A DNA stretch of 64,000 bases from Marinobacter sp. HL-58 (lineage in GTDB: Bacteria; Pseudomonadota; Gammaproteobacteria; Pseudomonadales; Oleiphilaceae): positions 434,001 to 498,000 of the forward strand of contig NZ_LIHP01000016.1 in assembly GCF_001314605.1 (NCBI RefSeq). The letters run 5' to 3'. Positions 18,861-27,357 of the stretch are shown here, in pieces. A program made the position numbers and the translations under genes. The notes below the pieces were generated by a model. That model was not told the DNA's origin and ran no database searches. It was given only the letters and a program-made list of their open reading frames with translations. Each line of letters opens with the position of its first letter. Position 1 is the first letter of the stretch.

Positions 18861-19825
18861 CGGATCGCCTCCCGTGGCAGATTACAGACCCTTATCCTGT
18901 CCGGTTCAAAATGCTCCGGAGGATCCAGCTCGTGGTAACAACGGGGCTCGGCAACCGGGCAACGGTCGCAGAACGGACAACCCGGTGGCAGGTTCATCAG
19001 GTTGGGCGGATTACCGGGAATCGTGACCAGCTCTTCAATCTGCTCGTCGATACGGGGAATGGCGCCCATGAGCCCCTTTGTGTAGGGGTGTGACGGATCC
19101 CGGAACAGGTCCCGGGTGGCGGCGTATTCCATCATCTGTCCGCCATACATCACCAGGGTCTGGTCGCAACTGCCGGCCACCACGCCCAGGTCATGGGTGA
19201 TCAGTATGATGGCGGTGCTGAATTCCTGTTGCAGCTCCCGCAGCAGGGCCATCACCTGCGCCTGTACGGTGACATCCAGGGCGGTGGTGGGCTCGTCGGC
19301 AATCAGCAGCTGAGGGCGGCACAACAGGGACATGGCAATCATCACCCGCTGGCGCATACCCCCCGAGAACTCATGGGGGTAGCGGTGGATGCGGTTGCGG
19401 GCCTCGGGGATACGCACCGCGTCCAGCATCTGCAGGGACTCCTGCAGCGCCTGCTTGCGGCTGATGCCCTTGTGTTGCACCAGTACCTCGGTGAGCTGGT
19501 CACTGACTTTCATGAACGGGTTCAGGGAGGTCATCGGGTCCTGAAAGATCATGCCGATACGGGCTGCACGAATCCGGTTCATCTGTTTTTCCGGCAGGTT
19601 CAGCAACTCCTCCCCTTCGAACATCACCTCACCGCTCACCCGGGCGTTGTCCGGCAGCAGCCCCATCAGGGCAAACACACCCTGACTCTTGCCGGCGCCG
19701 GACTCCCCCACAATCCCCAGGGTCTGCCCGGCCTCGAGTCGGTAGCTGAGCCCCCGCACCGCCTGCAGGGTGCCGTCGGGCGTGTCAAACGCCACTTTCA
19801 GGTTGTTCACTTCAAGCATTGCCAT
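18857..19825 (-). CDS. oppD: Oligopeptide/dipeptide ABC transporter ATPase OppD
   Basis: This 322-residue protein is the second ATPase of the importer. It has Walker A '[19 protein letters not shown]', signature '[16 protein letters not shown]' and Walker B '[18 protein letters not shown]'. The C-terminal '[19 protein letters not shown]' is the Cys-rich element shared with OppF. It pairs with OppF on the OppB/OppC pore. The start lies 19 bases after the oppC stop. Confidence 0.93.
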   Translation of the reverse strand: MAMLEVNNLKVAFDTPDGTLQAVRGLSYRLEAGQTLGIVGESGAGKSQGVFALMGLLPDNARVSGEVMFEGEELLNLPEKQMNRIRAARIGMIFQDPMTSLNPFMKVSDQLTEVLVQHKGISRKQALQESLQMLDAVRIPEARNRIHRYPHEFSGGMRQRVMIAMSLLCRPQLLIADEPTTALDVTVQAQVMALLRELQQEFSTAIILITHDLGVVAGSCDQTLVMYGGQMMEYAATRDLFRDPSHPYTKGLMGAIPRIDEQIEELVTIPGNPPNLMNLPPGCPFCDRCPVAEPRCYHELDPPEHFEPDRIRVCNLPREAIR

Positions 19826-19844
19826 AGAACGGAATCCTGCCGGC

Positions 19845-20777
19845 TCAGCGGTCTTTGGGGTCCAGGGCGTCCCGCAGCCCGTCGCCGAGGAAATTGAAAC
19901 AGAACAGGGTAAGCACCAGCATCAGCATGGGGAAAATCAGCGTCCAGGGGGCTGTCCACATGGCATCCGCACCCTCGGAAATCAGCGCACCCCACGATGT
20001 GTAAGGCTCCGACACCCCCAGCCCCAGAAATGAAATAAACGACTCGAACAGGATCATTTCCGGCACCAACAGGGTCGCGTAGACAATCACCACCCCCAGC
20101 ACATTCGGCACAACGTGCCGGACCACAATCAGGAACGGGTGCACCCCGATGGCCATGGCCGCTTCGATGAATTCCTTGCGCTTCAGGCTGAGGGTCTGCC
20201 CCCGCACGATCCGGGCCATATTGAGCCAGCTGACAGCGCCGATGGCGACAAAGATCAACAGTACATTTCGCCCGAACACCGCCATCAGCACAATTACCAG
20301 GAACATGAACGGAAACGCGCTGAGTACTTCCAGGGTGCGCATCATGATGGCGTCCGTACGCCCGCCAACGTAGCCGGAAATGGCACCATAGAGGGTGCCG
20401 ATAATAACGGCGGTGAGCGCACCCAGCACACCCACCATCAGGGAAATCCGGCTGCCCTGCACGGTGCGCTGGTAAAGATCTCGGCCGATGGGGTCCAGGC
20501 CAAAATAGTGCTGGCTGGCCAGGCCCGGCGCGCCGTCTTCATCCAGGTTGGGCAGGCTGGCCCAGTCGATGGACTCATTGTCCCAGGGGGACAGATACTG
20601 GCCAAAGACGGCGAACAACAGCAACAGCGCCAGTACCGCCAGGCTCGCCACTGCGGCCCGGTGTTGCATGAACCGGCGGCGGGCATCACGCCACAGGCTG
20701 CGGCCTTCGGTGTAGGCATCGTCCGCCAGGGCATCCGCCAACTCGCCCATCCCGGCGTGTTTATCTGAAAACAGCAT
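19845..20777 (-). CDS. oppC: Oligopeptide ABC transporter permease OppC
   Basis: This 310-residue inner-membrane permease has an N-terminal cytoplasmic part, a first membrane helix at about 40-60, a periplasmic stretch with 'YFGLDPIGRDLYQRTVQGSRISL', then about five further helices. The coupling motif 'EAAMAIGVHPFLIVVRHVVPN' (EAA loop) contacts the ATPases. ATG 20777 overlaps the oppB stop by one base (TGATG). The much longer open frame upstream is an artefact inside oppB. Confidence 0.93.
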   Translation of the reverse strand: MLFSDKHAGMGELADALADDAYTEGRSLWRDARRRFMQHRAAVASLAVLALLLLFAVFGQYLSPWDNESIDWASLPNLDEDGAPGLASQHYFGLDPIGRDLYQRTVQGSRISLMVGVLGALTAVIIGTLYGAISGYVGGRTDAIMMRTLEVLSAFPFMFLVIVLMAVFGRNVLLIFVAIGAVSWLNMARIVRGQTLSLKRKEFIEAAMAIGVHPFLIVVRHVVPNVLGVVIVYATLLVPEMILFESFISFLGLGVSEPYTSWGALISEGADAMWTAPWTLIFPMLMLVLTLFCFNFLGDGLRDALDPKDR

Positions 20778-21697
20778 CAGTAACGCACCCTCGGGTCCAG
20801 CCAGGTGTAGAGGATATCCACCGCGGCGTTGAAGATGATGGTCAGCACGCCCACCAGGATGGTGACCCCGAGAATCAGCGAGTAATCCCGGTTGATGGCA
20901 CCATTGACGAAGTGCTGGCCGATACCACCGGTGGAGAACACCTGATCGATGATCACCGAGCCGGTAATGATGCCCACAAAGGCCGGCCCCAGATAGGACA
21001 CTACCGGGATAAGGGAAGGCTTGAGGGCGTGGCGCAGGACAATCTTGTGGCGCGGGATGCCCTTGGCCCGGGCCGTGCGGATAAACGGGCTGCGCATGGT
21101 CTCGATCATGCTGCTGCGGGTGATACGCGCCACCTGGGCAATGTAGGACGTGGCCATGGCAATGATAGGCAGTACGATGTATTCCACCTGCCCGCCTTCC
21201 CAGCCACCGGCGGGCAACCAGCGCAGGGTGACGGCGAACAGCAGAACCAGCAGTGGTGCCATGACGAAATTGGGGAACACCACCCCGGTCATGGCGGCGG
21301 TCATCACGGTGTAGTCCGGCCAACGGTTCTGTTTGAGGGCGGCGATGATGCCCAGTCCCACCCCGAACACCACCACAAACAGGAAGGACCAGGCACCGAT
21401 ATAGGCGGAACGGGGAAAGCTGGATTCAATCAGTTCATTGACCGTGAAATCCTTGTAGCGAAATGAGGGGCCCAGATCTCCCTGTGCCACGTTACCCACG
21501 TAGATGAAGTACTGCTGCCACAGGGGTTTGTCCAGATTGTACTTGGCCTCGATGTTTTCCATCACCGCCTCCGGCACATTGCGCTCGTTGGTGAACGGGC
21601 CGCCGGGCGCTGCGTGCATCAGCACGAAAGACACGGTAATCAACGCCAGTATGGTCGGCACGGCGACAGCCAGACGCCGGATAATGAAACTGAACAT
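20777..21697 (-). CDS. oppB: Oligopeptide ABC transporter permease OppB
   Basis: This 306-residue permease starts with a membrane helix ('RLAVAVPTILALITVSFVLMHAAPGGPF'), the standard OppB/DppB beginning. About six helices are predicted. The EAA loop reads 'RTARAKGIPRHKIVLRHALKPSLIP'. It forms the pore with OppC. It lies eight bases after oppA, so the five genes form one operon. Confidence 0.94.
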   Translation of the reverse strand: MFSFIIRRLAVAVPTILALITVSFVLMHAAPGGPFTNERNVPEAVMENIEAKYNLDKPLWQQYFIYVGNVAQGDLGPSFRYKDFTVNELIESSFPRSAYIGAWSFLFVVVFGVGLGIIAALKQNRWPDYTVMTAAMTGVVFPNFVMAPLLVLLFAVTLRWLPAGGWEGGQVEYIVLPIIAMATSYIAQVARITRSSMIETMRSPFIRTARAKGIPRHKIVLRHALKPSLIPVVSYLGPAFVGIITGSVIIDQVFSTGGIGQHFVNGAINRDYSLILGVTILVGVLTIIFNAAVDILYTWLDPRVRY

Positions 21698-21705
21698 GGC
21701 TTCTC

Positions 21706-23448
21706 TCAGTCAGCAGTAATGTACATATCCTTGCTGTAGATGATGTTCCGGGGATTCTCTTTCGGGTACCCCCTCAACACCGGGCTTACCAGCGCCACCG
21801 TGGTGTTGAAATACACCGGTAGCACGGGAAACTCCTGCCACAGGATGTCCTCAGCCCTGGCATAGTAGGCATTGGGGTCCCCGCTGGAGCGGGCTTCCTT
21901 CAACAGCTGATCGTATTCGGAATTGCTCCAGCCACCATCATTGTTACCACTGTCACCGGTCAGCAGGGTCAGGAAGGTGGAGGCTTCATTGTAGTCTCCT
22001 TTCCAGCCGAAGCGGGCCATCCCGTAATTGCCTGCCTGCTTCTCGGACAGGAAGGTTTTCCATTCCAGATTGCTGATCGTCACCCGGGCCCCGAGCTTTT
22101 CCTTCCACATCTGGCTGACCACAATAGCCAGTGCCTTGTGGCTTTCATCGGTGTTGTAGAGCAGCTCGAATTCCAGCGGGTTGTCTTCATTGTAGCCGGC
22201 CTTCTCCAGTTCCCTGCGCGCCTCCTCATCACGCCGGGTCTGGCTCCAGGTTGCATACTCCGGCTGCCGGAAGTCGAAACCGCTGACATAGGGTGGCGTC
22301 AGCGTGTAGGCGGGCATCTGGTTACCCCGGGTGATGTAATTCACGATCACGTTACGGTCGATGGCATAGGTCAATGCCCGGCGCACCCGCACATCGTCAA
22401 ACGGTGGCCGCTGCACATTGAAGGCGTACATATAGGTGGCGATGCTGGGAGCCATTACCAGTTCGTCCGGCCGCTCCTTCTTCAGTCTCGCCATCTGTGA
22501 TACCGGCACCGTGGATGTCATGTGGAGTTCGCCACTGGCGTATCGCTGCAATTCCGCGGAGGAGGACTCGATGGGAAGATACACCACCCGGTCGATAATG
22601 GTCGCTTCGTTGTCCCGGTAGTGGGGATTACGGGCAGCGACCAGCTTCTCGCCCAGATGCCAGGTATCCAGCTGGAAGGCGCCGTTCGAAACCATGTGCC
22701 CGGGCTTGGTCCAGTCCGTACCGTGGGTTTCAATCGCCTCTCGTGGCGCGGGGAACATGGTGTAGTGAACGGTCATGTCCGGCAGGTAGGTAATCGGCTC
22801 GCTCAGGGACACTTCAAAGGTAAAGTCATCGACGGCACGTACACCCAGTGTTTCCGGCGCTTTTTCCCCGGCAATAATCTTCGCGGCATTTTTCACCCCG
22901 GCTGATTCAATGTAGTAGGCGTAGTTGGAACCCACCTGCGGGTCCACCGCACGCTGCCAGCCGTAAACGAAATCATGGGCGGTTACGGTGGACCCGTCGC
23001 TCCAGCGGCCGTCTTCCCTCAGCCTGAAGGTCCAGGTCAGGTTGTTATCCGACGCAGACCAGGACCGGGCCAGTGCTGGCTCGGTATCACCATCAGGGCC
23101 ACTGCGGGTGAGGCCCTCGAAGAGATCAACAACAATGGCTCCACCCACGGTGTCTTCCACCAGATGGGGGTCAAGTGACGCCGGCTCACTGGCATTACCC
23201 CGAACCAGCACCTGCTTGCGGGCCAGCTTCTCTCCGGTTACCGGATGCTCTCTCAGGAGGGTATCCGGCACATCAATATCCGCTGCGGCCAGGGCCTCGT
23301 CACCGGCCTCCTCCTGCCCGCTTTCACCGCAGCCAGCCAGCATGATGATTGCCAGAAACACTATGGTTGCGGCGATACAACGGCCAGCACCGGCCTCCAT
23401 GGGCGGTAGCTGGCTGAGGGTATCTGTTGGCAGGCAGTTGGCGGTCAT
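21706..23448 (-). CDS. oppA: Periplasmic peptide-binding lipoprotein OppA
   Basis: This solute-binding protein of the SBP_bac_5 family has up to 580 residues and captures peptides for OppBCDF. A lipoprotein signal 'IVFLAIIMLAGCGES' precedes an acidic linker. Family features include 'NASEPASLDPHLVEDTVGG', 'GWQRAVDPQVGSNYAYY', 'VRRALTYAIDRNVIVNYI' and 'GWKGDYNEASTFLTLL', close to E. coli OppA. The start is uncertain: codon 23448 gives 40 residues before the lipobox Cys, while ATG 23400 gives a more usual signal length. Neither has a clear ribosome site. It is divergent from metY. Confidence 0.92.
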   Translation of the reverse strand: MTANCLPTDTLSQLPPMEAGAGRCIAATIVFLAIIMLAGCGESGQEEAGDEALAAADIDVPDTLLREHPVTGEKLARKQVLVRGNASEPASLDPHLVEDTVGGAIVVDLFEGLTRSGPDGDTEPALARSWSASDNNLTWTFRLREDGRWSDGSTVTAHDFVYGWQRAVDPQVGSNYAYYIESAGVKNAAKIIAGEKAPETLGVRAVDDFTFEVSLSEPITYLPDMTVHYTMFPAPREAIETHGTDWTKPGHMVSNGAFQLDTWHLGEKLVAARNPHYRDNEATIIDRVVYLPIESSSAELQRYASGELHMTSTVPVSQMARLKKERPDELVMAPSIATYMYAFNVQRPPFDDVRVRRALTYAIDRNVIVNYITRGNQMPAYTLTPPYVSGFDFRQPEYATWSQTRRDEEARRELEKAGYNEDNPLEFELLYNTDESHKALAIVVSQMWKEKLGARVTISNLEWKTFLSEKQAGNYGMARFGWKGDYNEASTFLTLLTGDSGNNDGGWSNSEYDQLLKEARSSGDPNAYYARAEDILWQEFPVLPVYFNTTVALVSPVLRGYPKENPRNIIYSKDMYITAD

Positions 23449-23494
23449 ATCTGACCGAAACTAGCGCGAATCCGGCCAAGTCACAAGCCAACGG

Positions 23495-23522
23495 GGTGAA
23501 GATGAAACGGTGAAGATGAAAC
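23495..23522. repeat. Perfect 14-bp tandem repeat in the oppA-metY promoter region
   Basis: GGTGAAGATGAAAC occurs twice without spacing (23495-23508, 23509-23522). It ends just upstream of a candidate metY promoter (-35 TGCTCA 23525-23530, 17-base spacer, -10 CATACT 23548-23553). The TGAA steps recall half-sites of regulators such as MetR, but the arrangement is direct rather than inverted. It is a plausible activator site for metY or oppA. Confidence 0.6.
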
Positions 23523-23607
23523 TCTGCTCACAATCCGTTAGCTGTGGCATACTCGTCCGGAACGCTCACACTCAAACCCAGCACGTAATAAAAAGGGATG
23601 CACCATC

Positions 23608-24885
23608 ATGAAACCGGAAACTCTTGCCCTCCACGCGGGCTTTAAAGGCGACCCGGCAACCAACGCAGCCACTACGCCCATTTACCAGACAACCTCCTAT
23701 ACCTTTGACGACACCCAGCATGGTGCCGACCTGTTTGACCTGAAGGTTCAGGGCAACATTTATACCCGCATCATGAACCCCACCAACGCTGTACTGGAAG
23801 AGCGTATGGCGCAGCTTGAAGGCGGCATTGGCGCGCTTGCGGTGGCCTCCGGTATGGCCGCTATCCTGTACAGCCTGCAGACTATCTGCAAGGTGGGCAA
23901 TAACATTGTCAGCACCGGCCAGCTCTATGGTGGCACCTACAACCTGTTTGCCCACTCCCTGCCAAACCAGGGTATTGACTGCCGCATGGTCAGGCACGAT
24001 GACTTCGACGCCGTGGAAAAGGCCATCGACGACAACACCCGTGCGCTGTTCTGCGAGTCCATCGGCAACCCTGCCGGTAACGTCGTGGACATCCAGCGCT
24101 GGGCGGAGATTGCCCATAAACACGGCATTCCACTGATCGTCGACAACACCGTGGCAACACCATTCCTGTGCCGGCCCTTCGAGCATGGCGCTGACATCGT
24201 GGTTCATTCACTCACCAAATACATTGGCGGACACGGCACCACGGTTGCAGGCGTTGTGGTGGATTCCGGAAAATTTGACTGGGCCGCCAACAAGGCGAAA
24301 TTCCCGATGCTGAACGAGCCAGACCCGTCCTACCATGGCGTGGTCTACACCGAGGCACTGGGAGAAGCCGCCTTCATCGGCCGCTGCCGAGTGGTGCCCC
24401 TGCGCAACACTGGCGCTGCCCTGTCTCCGTTCAACGCTTTTCTGATCATGCAGGGCCTGGAAACGCTTGGCCTGCGGATGGAGCGCCACTGCGAGAACGC
24501 AGAAAAAGTGGCCAACTACCTGCAGAACCATCCTTCCGTTGAATGGGTCAATTACGCCACCCTGGCGGACAGCCCCTACAAGGCCACCTGTGACAAGATC
24601 TGTGGCGGCCGCGCCTCCGGCATCCTGAGCTTTGGCATCACCGGCGGCCTGGAGAACGGGGCGAAGTTTATCGATGCCCTGCAACTGATCTACCGCCTGG
24701 TGAACATCGGCGACGCCAAGTCCCTGGCCTGCCACCCGGCCACGACAACCCACCGCCAGTTGAACCCGGAAGAGCTGGCAAGTGCGGGTGTCAGCGAGGA
24801 TCTGGTGAGACTGTCCATCGGCATTGAACATGTGGATGACATTATTGCCGATATCAGTCAGGCGCTGGACAAGGCGACCGCCTGA
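23608..24885 (+). CDS. metY: O-acetylhomoserine sulfhydrylase
   Basis: This 425-residue PLP enzyme makes homocysteine from O-acetylhomoserine and sulfide. The opening '[32 protein letters not shown]' and the PLP lysine in '[22 protein letters not shown]' are diagnostic for the Cys/Met metabolism PLP family. The large '[15 protein letters not shown]' region and the overall length favour MetY over MetB/MetC (about 380-400). It is monocistronic, preceded by a tandem repeat and followed by a stable hairpin. Confidence 0.93.
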   Translation: MKPETLALHAGFKGDPATNAATTPIYQTTSYTFDDTQHGADLFDLKVQGNIYTRIMNPTNAVLEERMAQLEGGIGALAVASGMAAILYSLQTICKVGNNIVSTGQLYGGTYNLFAHSLPNQGIDCRMVRHDDFDAVEKAIDDNTRALFCESIGNPAGNVVDIQRWAEIAHKHGIPLIVDNTVATPFLCRPFEHGADIVVHSLTKYIGGHGTTVAGVVVDSGKFDWAANKAKFPMLNEPDPSYHGVVYTEALGEAAFIGRCRVVPLRNTGAALSPFNAFLIMQGLETLGLRMERHCENAEKVANYLQNHPSVEWVNYATLADSPYKATCDKICGGRASGILSFGITGGLENGAKFIDALQLIYRLVNIGDAKSLACHPATTTHRQLNPEELASAGVSEDLVRLSIGIEHVDDIIADISQALDKATA

Positions 24886-24891
24886 TCAGCC

Positions 24892-24919
24892 TGCGGGTAC
24901 GACGAAAGTCGTGCCCGCA
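24892..24919 (+). terminator. Stable GAAA-capped hairpin after metY
   Basis: A 12-base-pair stem (24892-24903 with 24908-24919, one G-T pair) is closed by a GAAA tetraloop, seven bases after the metY stop. No T-run follows, so it may be a 3' stabiliser or an imperfect terminator. Confidence 0.5.
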
Positions 24920-25030
24920 ATCCCAGTGATTATCCGTAGCTGCCTTGTATCCTCCACGGGGGCGGATTACCCTTTAAGGTCAGACAAGCCCCGAGGCAGC
25001 CAAACAGGCCAAACAGAGAGTCCCGTTGTA

Positions 25031-26077
25031 ATGAGCGACAGTGCCAAATCCCGTGTCACCAGTGGTTCCAAGTTCCGGAATGAACATGGTTTTTCCGCCA
25101 TCAAGGACGGGATCAAACGGTCAGGCTCAGGCATTATCGATACCACAACCCAGCGCAAGCCCTCCTGGCTCAGAGCGCGCATGCCCGGTGGTGAGCGTTA
25201 CGAGGCCGTTCGCAAGAACGTCAGCCAACACCGGCTGAGCACGGTTTGCCAGGAATCCCACTGCCCCAATATTGGGGAATGCTGGTCCAATGGTACCGCT
25301 ACCATCATGGTGATGGGCTCGGTATGCACCCGGGCCTGCCGCTTCTGTGCCGTGGATACCGGCAATCCAAAAGGCTGGCTGGACCACGAAGAGCCGGAAA
25401 ATACCGCCAAATCCGTCGAACTGATGGGCCTGCGCTACATCGTACTCACCTCTGTTGACCGGGACGACCTCGACGACGGCGGCGCCGCCCATTACGCAGC
25501 GTGCGTATCGGCCATCAAGCAGCGCACGCCGGAAGTGGCAGTGGAAGCCCTGACACCGGATTTTGACGCCGTGATGGAGCACGTGGAGAAAGTTGTGGAC
25601 TCTGGCCTGGACGTGTTTGCCCAGAACGTGGAAACCGTGAAACGCCTGACCACCCGCGTGCGGGACCCACGTGCCGGCTATGAAAAAACCCTCAGTGTTC
25701 TGGCCCATGCCAAGCAATACCGCCCGGACGTACTCACCAAGACCAGCCTGATGCTGGGATTGGGTGAAACCGAGGAAGAAATCCTGGAAACCATGGATGA
25801 CCTGCGGGCCATTGGTGTCGACATCCTCACCCTCGGCCAGTACCTGCGCCCCACCCCGAACCACCTGCCGGTGGAAAAGTATGTGACTCCGGAAGACTTC
25901 AACCGCTACCGGGAGATCGGCCTGGAGAAAGGCTTCATGGAAGTGCCCTCGGGCCCCATGGTGCGCTCCAGCTATCGTGCCGACCGGGTGTTCGAAAAGA
26001 ACAACCTTGGCCTTGCCGTGCCGGAAGTCCCCGTTTCTTCGAAGGCCCAGCAGATTCCCGTCAAAGCCGTGGACTGA
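25031..26077 (+). CDS. lipA: Lipoyl synthase
   Basis: This 348-residue radical-SAM enzyme inserts two sulfurs into octanoyl groups on lipoyl domains. It has both iron-sulfur sites: the auxiliary cluster '[13 protein letters not shown]' (CX4CX5C) and the radical-SAM 'CTRACRFC' (CX3CX2C), with 'GEC' and 'LTSVDRDDL' of the family. '[10 protein letters not shown]' near the end matches the third ligand of the auxiliary cluster (RSSYxA). It is separate from lipB (57041-57673). Seven bases separate its stop from the next start, suggesting cotranscription with a chemotaxis-type gene. ATG 25031 has only a weak ribosome site. Confidence 0.95.
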   Translation: MSDSAKSRVTSGSKFRNEHGFSAIKDGIKRSGSGIIDTTTQRKPSWLRARMPGGERYEAVRKNVSQHRLSTVCQESHCPNIGECWSNGTATIMVMGSVCTRACRFCAVDTGNPKGWLDHEEPENTAKSVELMGLRYIVLTSVDRDDLDDGGAAHYAACVSAIKQRTPEVAVEALTPDFDAVMEHVEKVVDSGLDVFAQNVETVKRLTTRVRDPRAGYEKTLSVLAHAKQYRPDVLTKTSLMLGLGETEEEILETMDDLRAIGVDILTLGQYLRPTPNHLPVEKYVTPEDFNRYREIGLEKGFMEVPSGPMVRSSYRADRVFEKNNLGLAVPEVPVSSKAQQIPVKAVD

Positions 26078-26084
26078 GAACGCC

Positions 26085-27305
26085 ATGCTTCAACTGCTCA
26101 GGAATGCCCGGCTTAAATACAAGTTCTGGCTGCTCAACATTGTTGTGTTCGCGGTACTCTGCCTGCTGGTGATCTTCGCCATGCACACCATTGCCGGAAT
26201 GACTGACCAGTCTTTCTCTGCCGTTTTCCAGGAAACCGCCGGACGTTTTGCACTGGTTGTCGCGATACTGATGGTACTGGAAATGGCCGGTTCCCAGTTG
26301 CTGATTTCCTTTATCGAGCGGCATGTGTACAGACTGAAAAAAACCATGGTGTCGGTACAGGCATCCGGCAATCTCAGTGAACGGGCCGAGGTGGACTCCA
26401 CGGACGAAATCGGCGAAATGGCCGGGGCCTTCAATGCCATGCAGGACCGCACCATGGGTGTGGTCAGGAGCATGAAACAGGCAATTGAACACCTTCACAA
26501 CGAAGTACGCGAGCTGACAACCGCCGCGGACGCCCGCCGGGATGATCTCAGCCGCCAGCAATCGGGCGCCGATCGCAGTGCCGAAGTGGTGGAAACCATG
26601 CTGCAGAGCTTTACCGGCATTGCCGAACAGGCAGGCATCGCCAAGACCCTGTCTCACGAAGCGCGAAACGCGGCCGTGGACGGCAGCGAGCGGGTGGCCC
26701 GCAGTGCGGACTCCATTCGCCACCTCGCCACCGCCATCCAGACATCGGCCAACAGCGTGCAGGCACTGGCAGAGAACAGCCATGAAATCAGCCATGCAGT
26801 TGCTGAAATCAAGGGCATAGCCGAGCAGACCAACCTGCTGGCACTGAACGCCGCCATTGAGGCCGCCCGAGCAGGAGAACAGGGCCGGGGCTTTGCCGTG
26901 GTCGCCGACGAAGTACGCAATCTGGCCCAGCGGGTGCAGGACTCCACCGACCAGATCCAGGGCACCATCGACCGGCTGCTCACCGCCATGGACGCTGCAG
27001 TCACCCAGATGACCGGCAGCTCGGAAGACGCCTCCCGTTGCGTGGATGAATCCGACGAGGCTCGCCAATCCCTGGACGCCATCAACTCGGTGGTAAGCCG
27101 CATCGACGAAACCAACCAGGAAATCGCCAATGTATCCGCGGACCAGACGGCATCCACCGATGACGTACAGGCCAATGTTCAGAGCATCCGCGACACCACG
27201 CAAAGCATGGTGACCCAGCTTACCGAAAGCGCGGATATGAGCAGGCGCCTGAAACAACTGATCGATTCCCTGGAAGAAGCATCCAACAGAGTCACCGTCG
27301 ACTGA
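26085..27305 (+). CDS. Methyl-accepting chemotaxis-type transducer without periplasmic sensor
   Basis: This 406-residue protein has two membrane helices (about 14-35 and 54-77) with a loop of only about 18 residues, then a HAMP-like linker (about 78-130) and a long signalling coiled coil. The hairpin tip '[42 protein letters not shown]' is the highly conserved CheA/CheW-contact region. With no ligand-binding domain, it may sense membrane or cytoplasmic conditions. No Che genes are nearby. It starts seven bases after lipA, an unusual partner. Confidence 0.88.
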   Translation: MLQLLRNARLKYKFWLLNIVVFAVLCLLVIFAMHTIAGMTDQSFSAVFQETAGRFALVVAILMVLEMAGSQLLISFIERHVYRLKKTMVSVQASGNLSERAEVDSTDEIGEMAGAFNAMQDRTMGVVRSMKQAIEHLHNEVRELTTAADARRDDLSRQQSGADRSAEVVETMLQSFTGIAEQAGIAKTLSHEARNAAVDGSERVARSADSIRHLATAIQTSANSVQALAENSHEISHAVAEIKGIAEQTNLLALNAAIEAARAGEQGRGFAVVADEVRNLAQRVQDSTDQIQGTIDRLLTAMDAAVTQMTGSSEDASRCVDESDEARQSLDAINSVVSRIDETNQEIANVSADQTASTDDVQANVQSIRDTTQSMVTQLTESADMSRRLKQLIDSLEEASNRVTVD

Positions 27306-27357
27306 AACTTTGTGGCACACTCTGCACTCGATTTCATAGTGAAGGGTGTTGTTTTCA

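Noticed and set aside
17856-23448. The opp operon as an unusual or new transporter
   Set aside because: Gene order and motifs are those of a standard oligopeptide importer; only the regulatory repeat upstream is notable.
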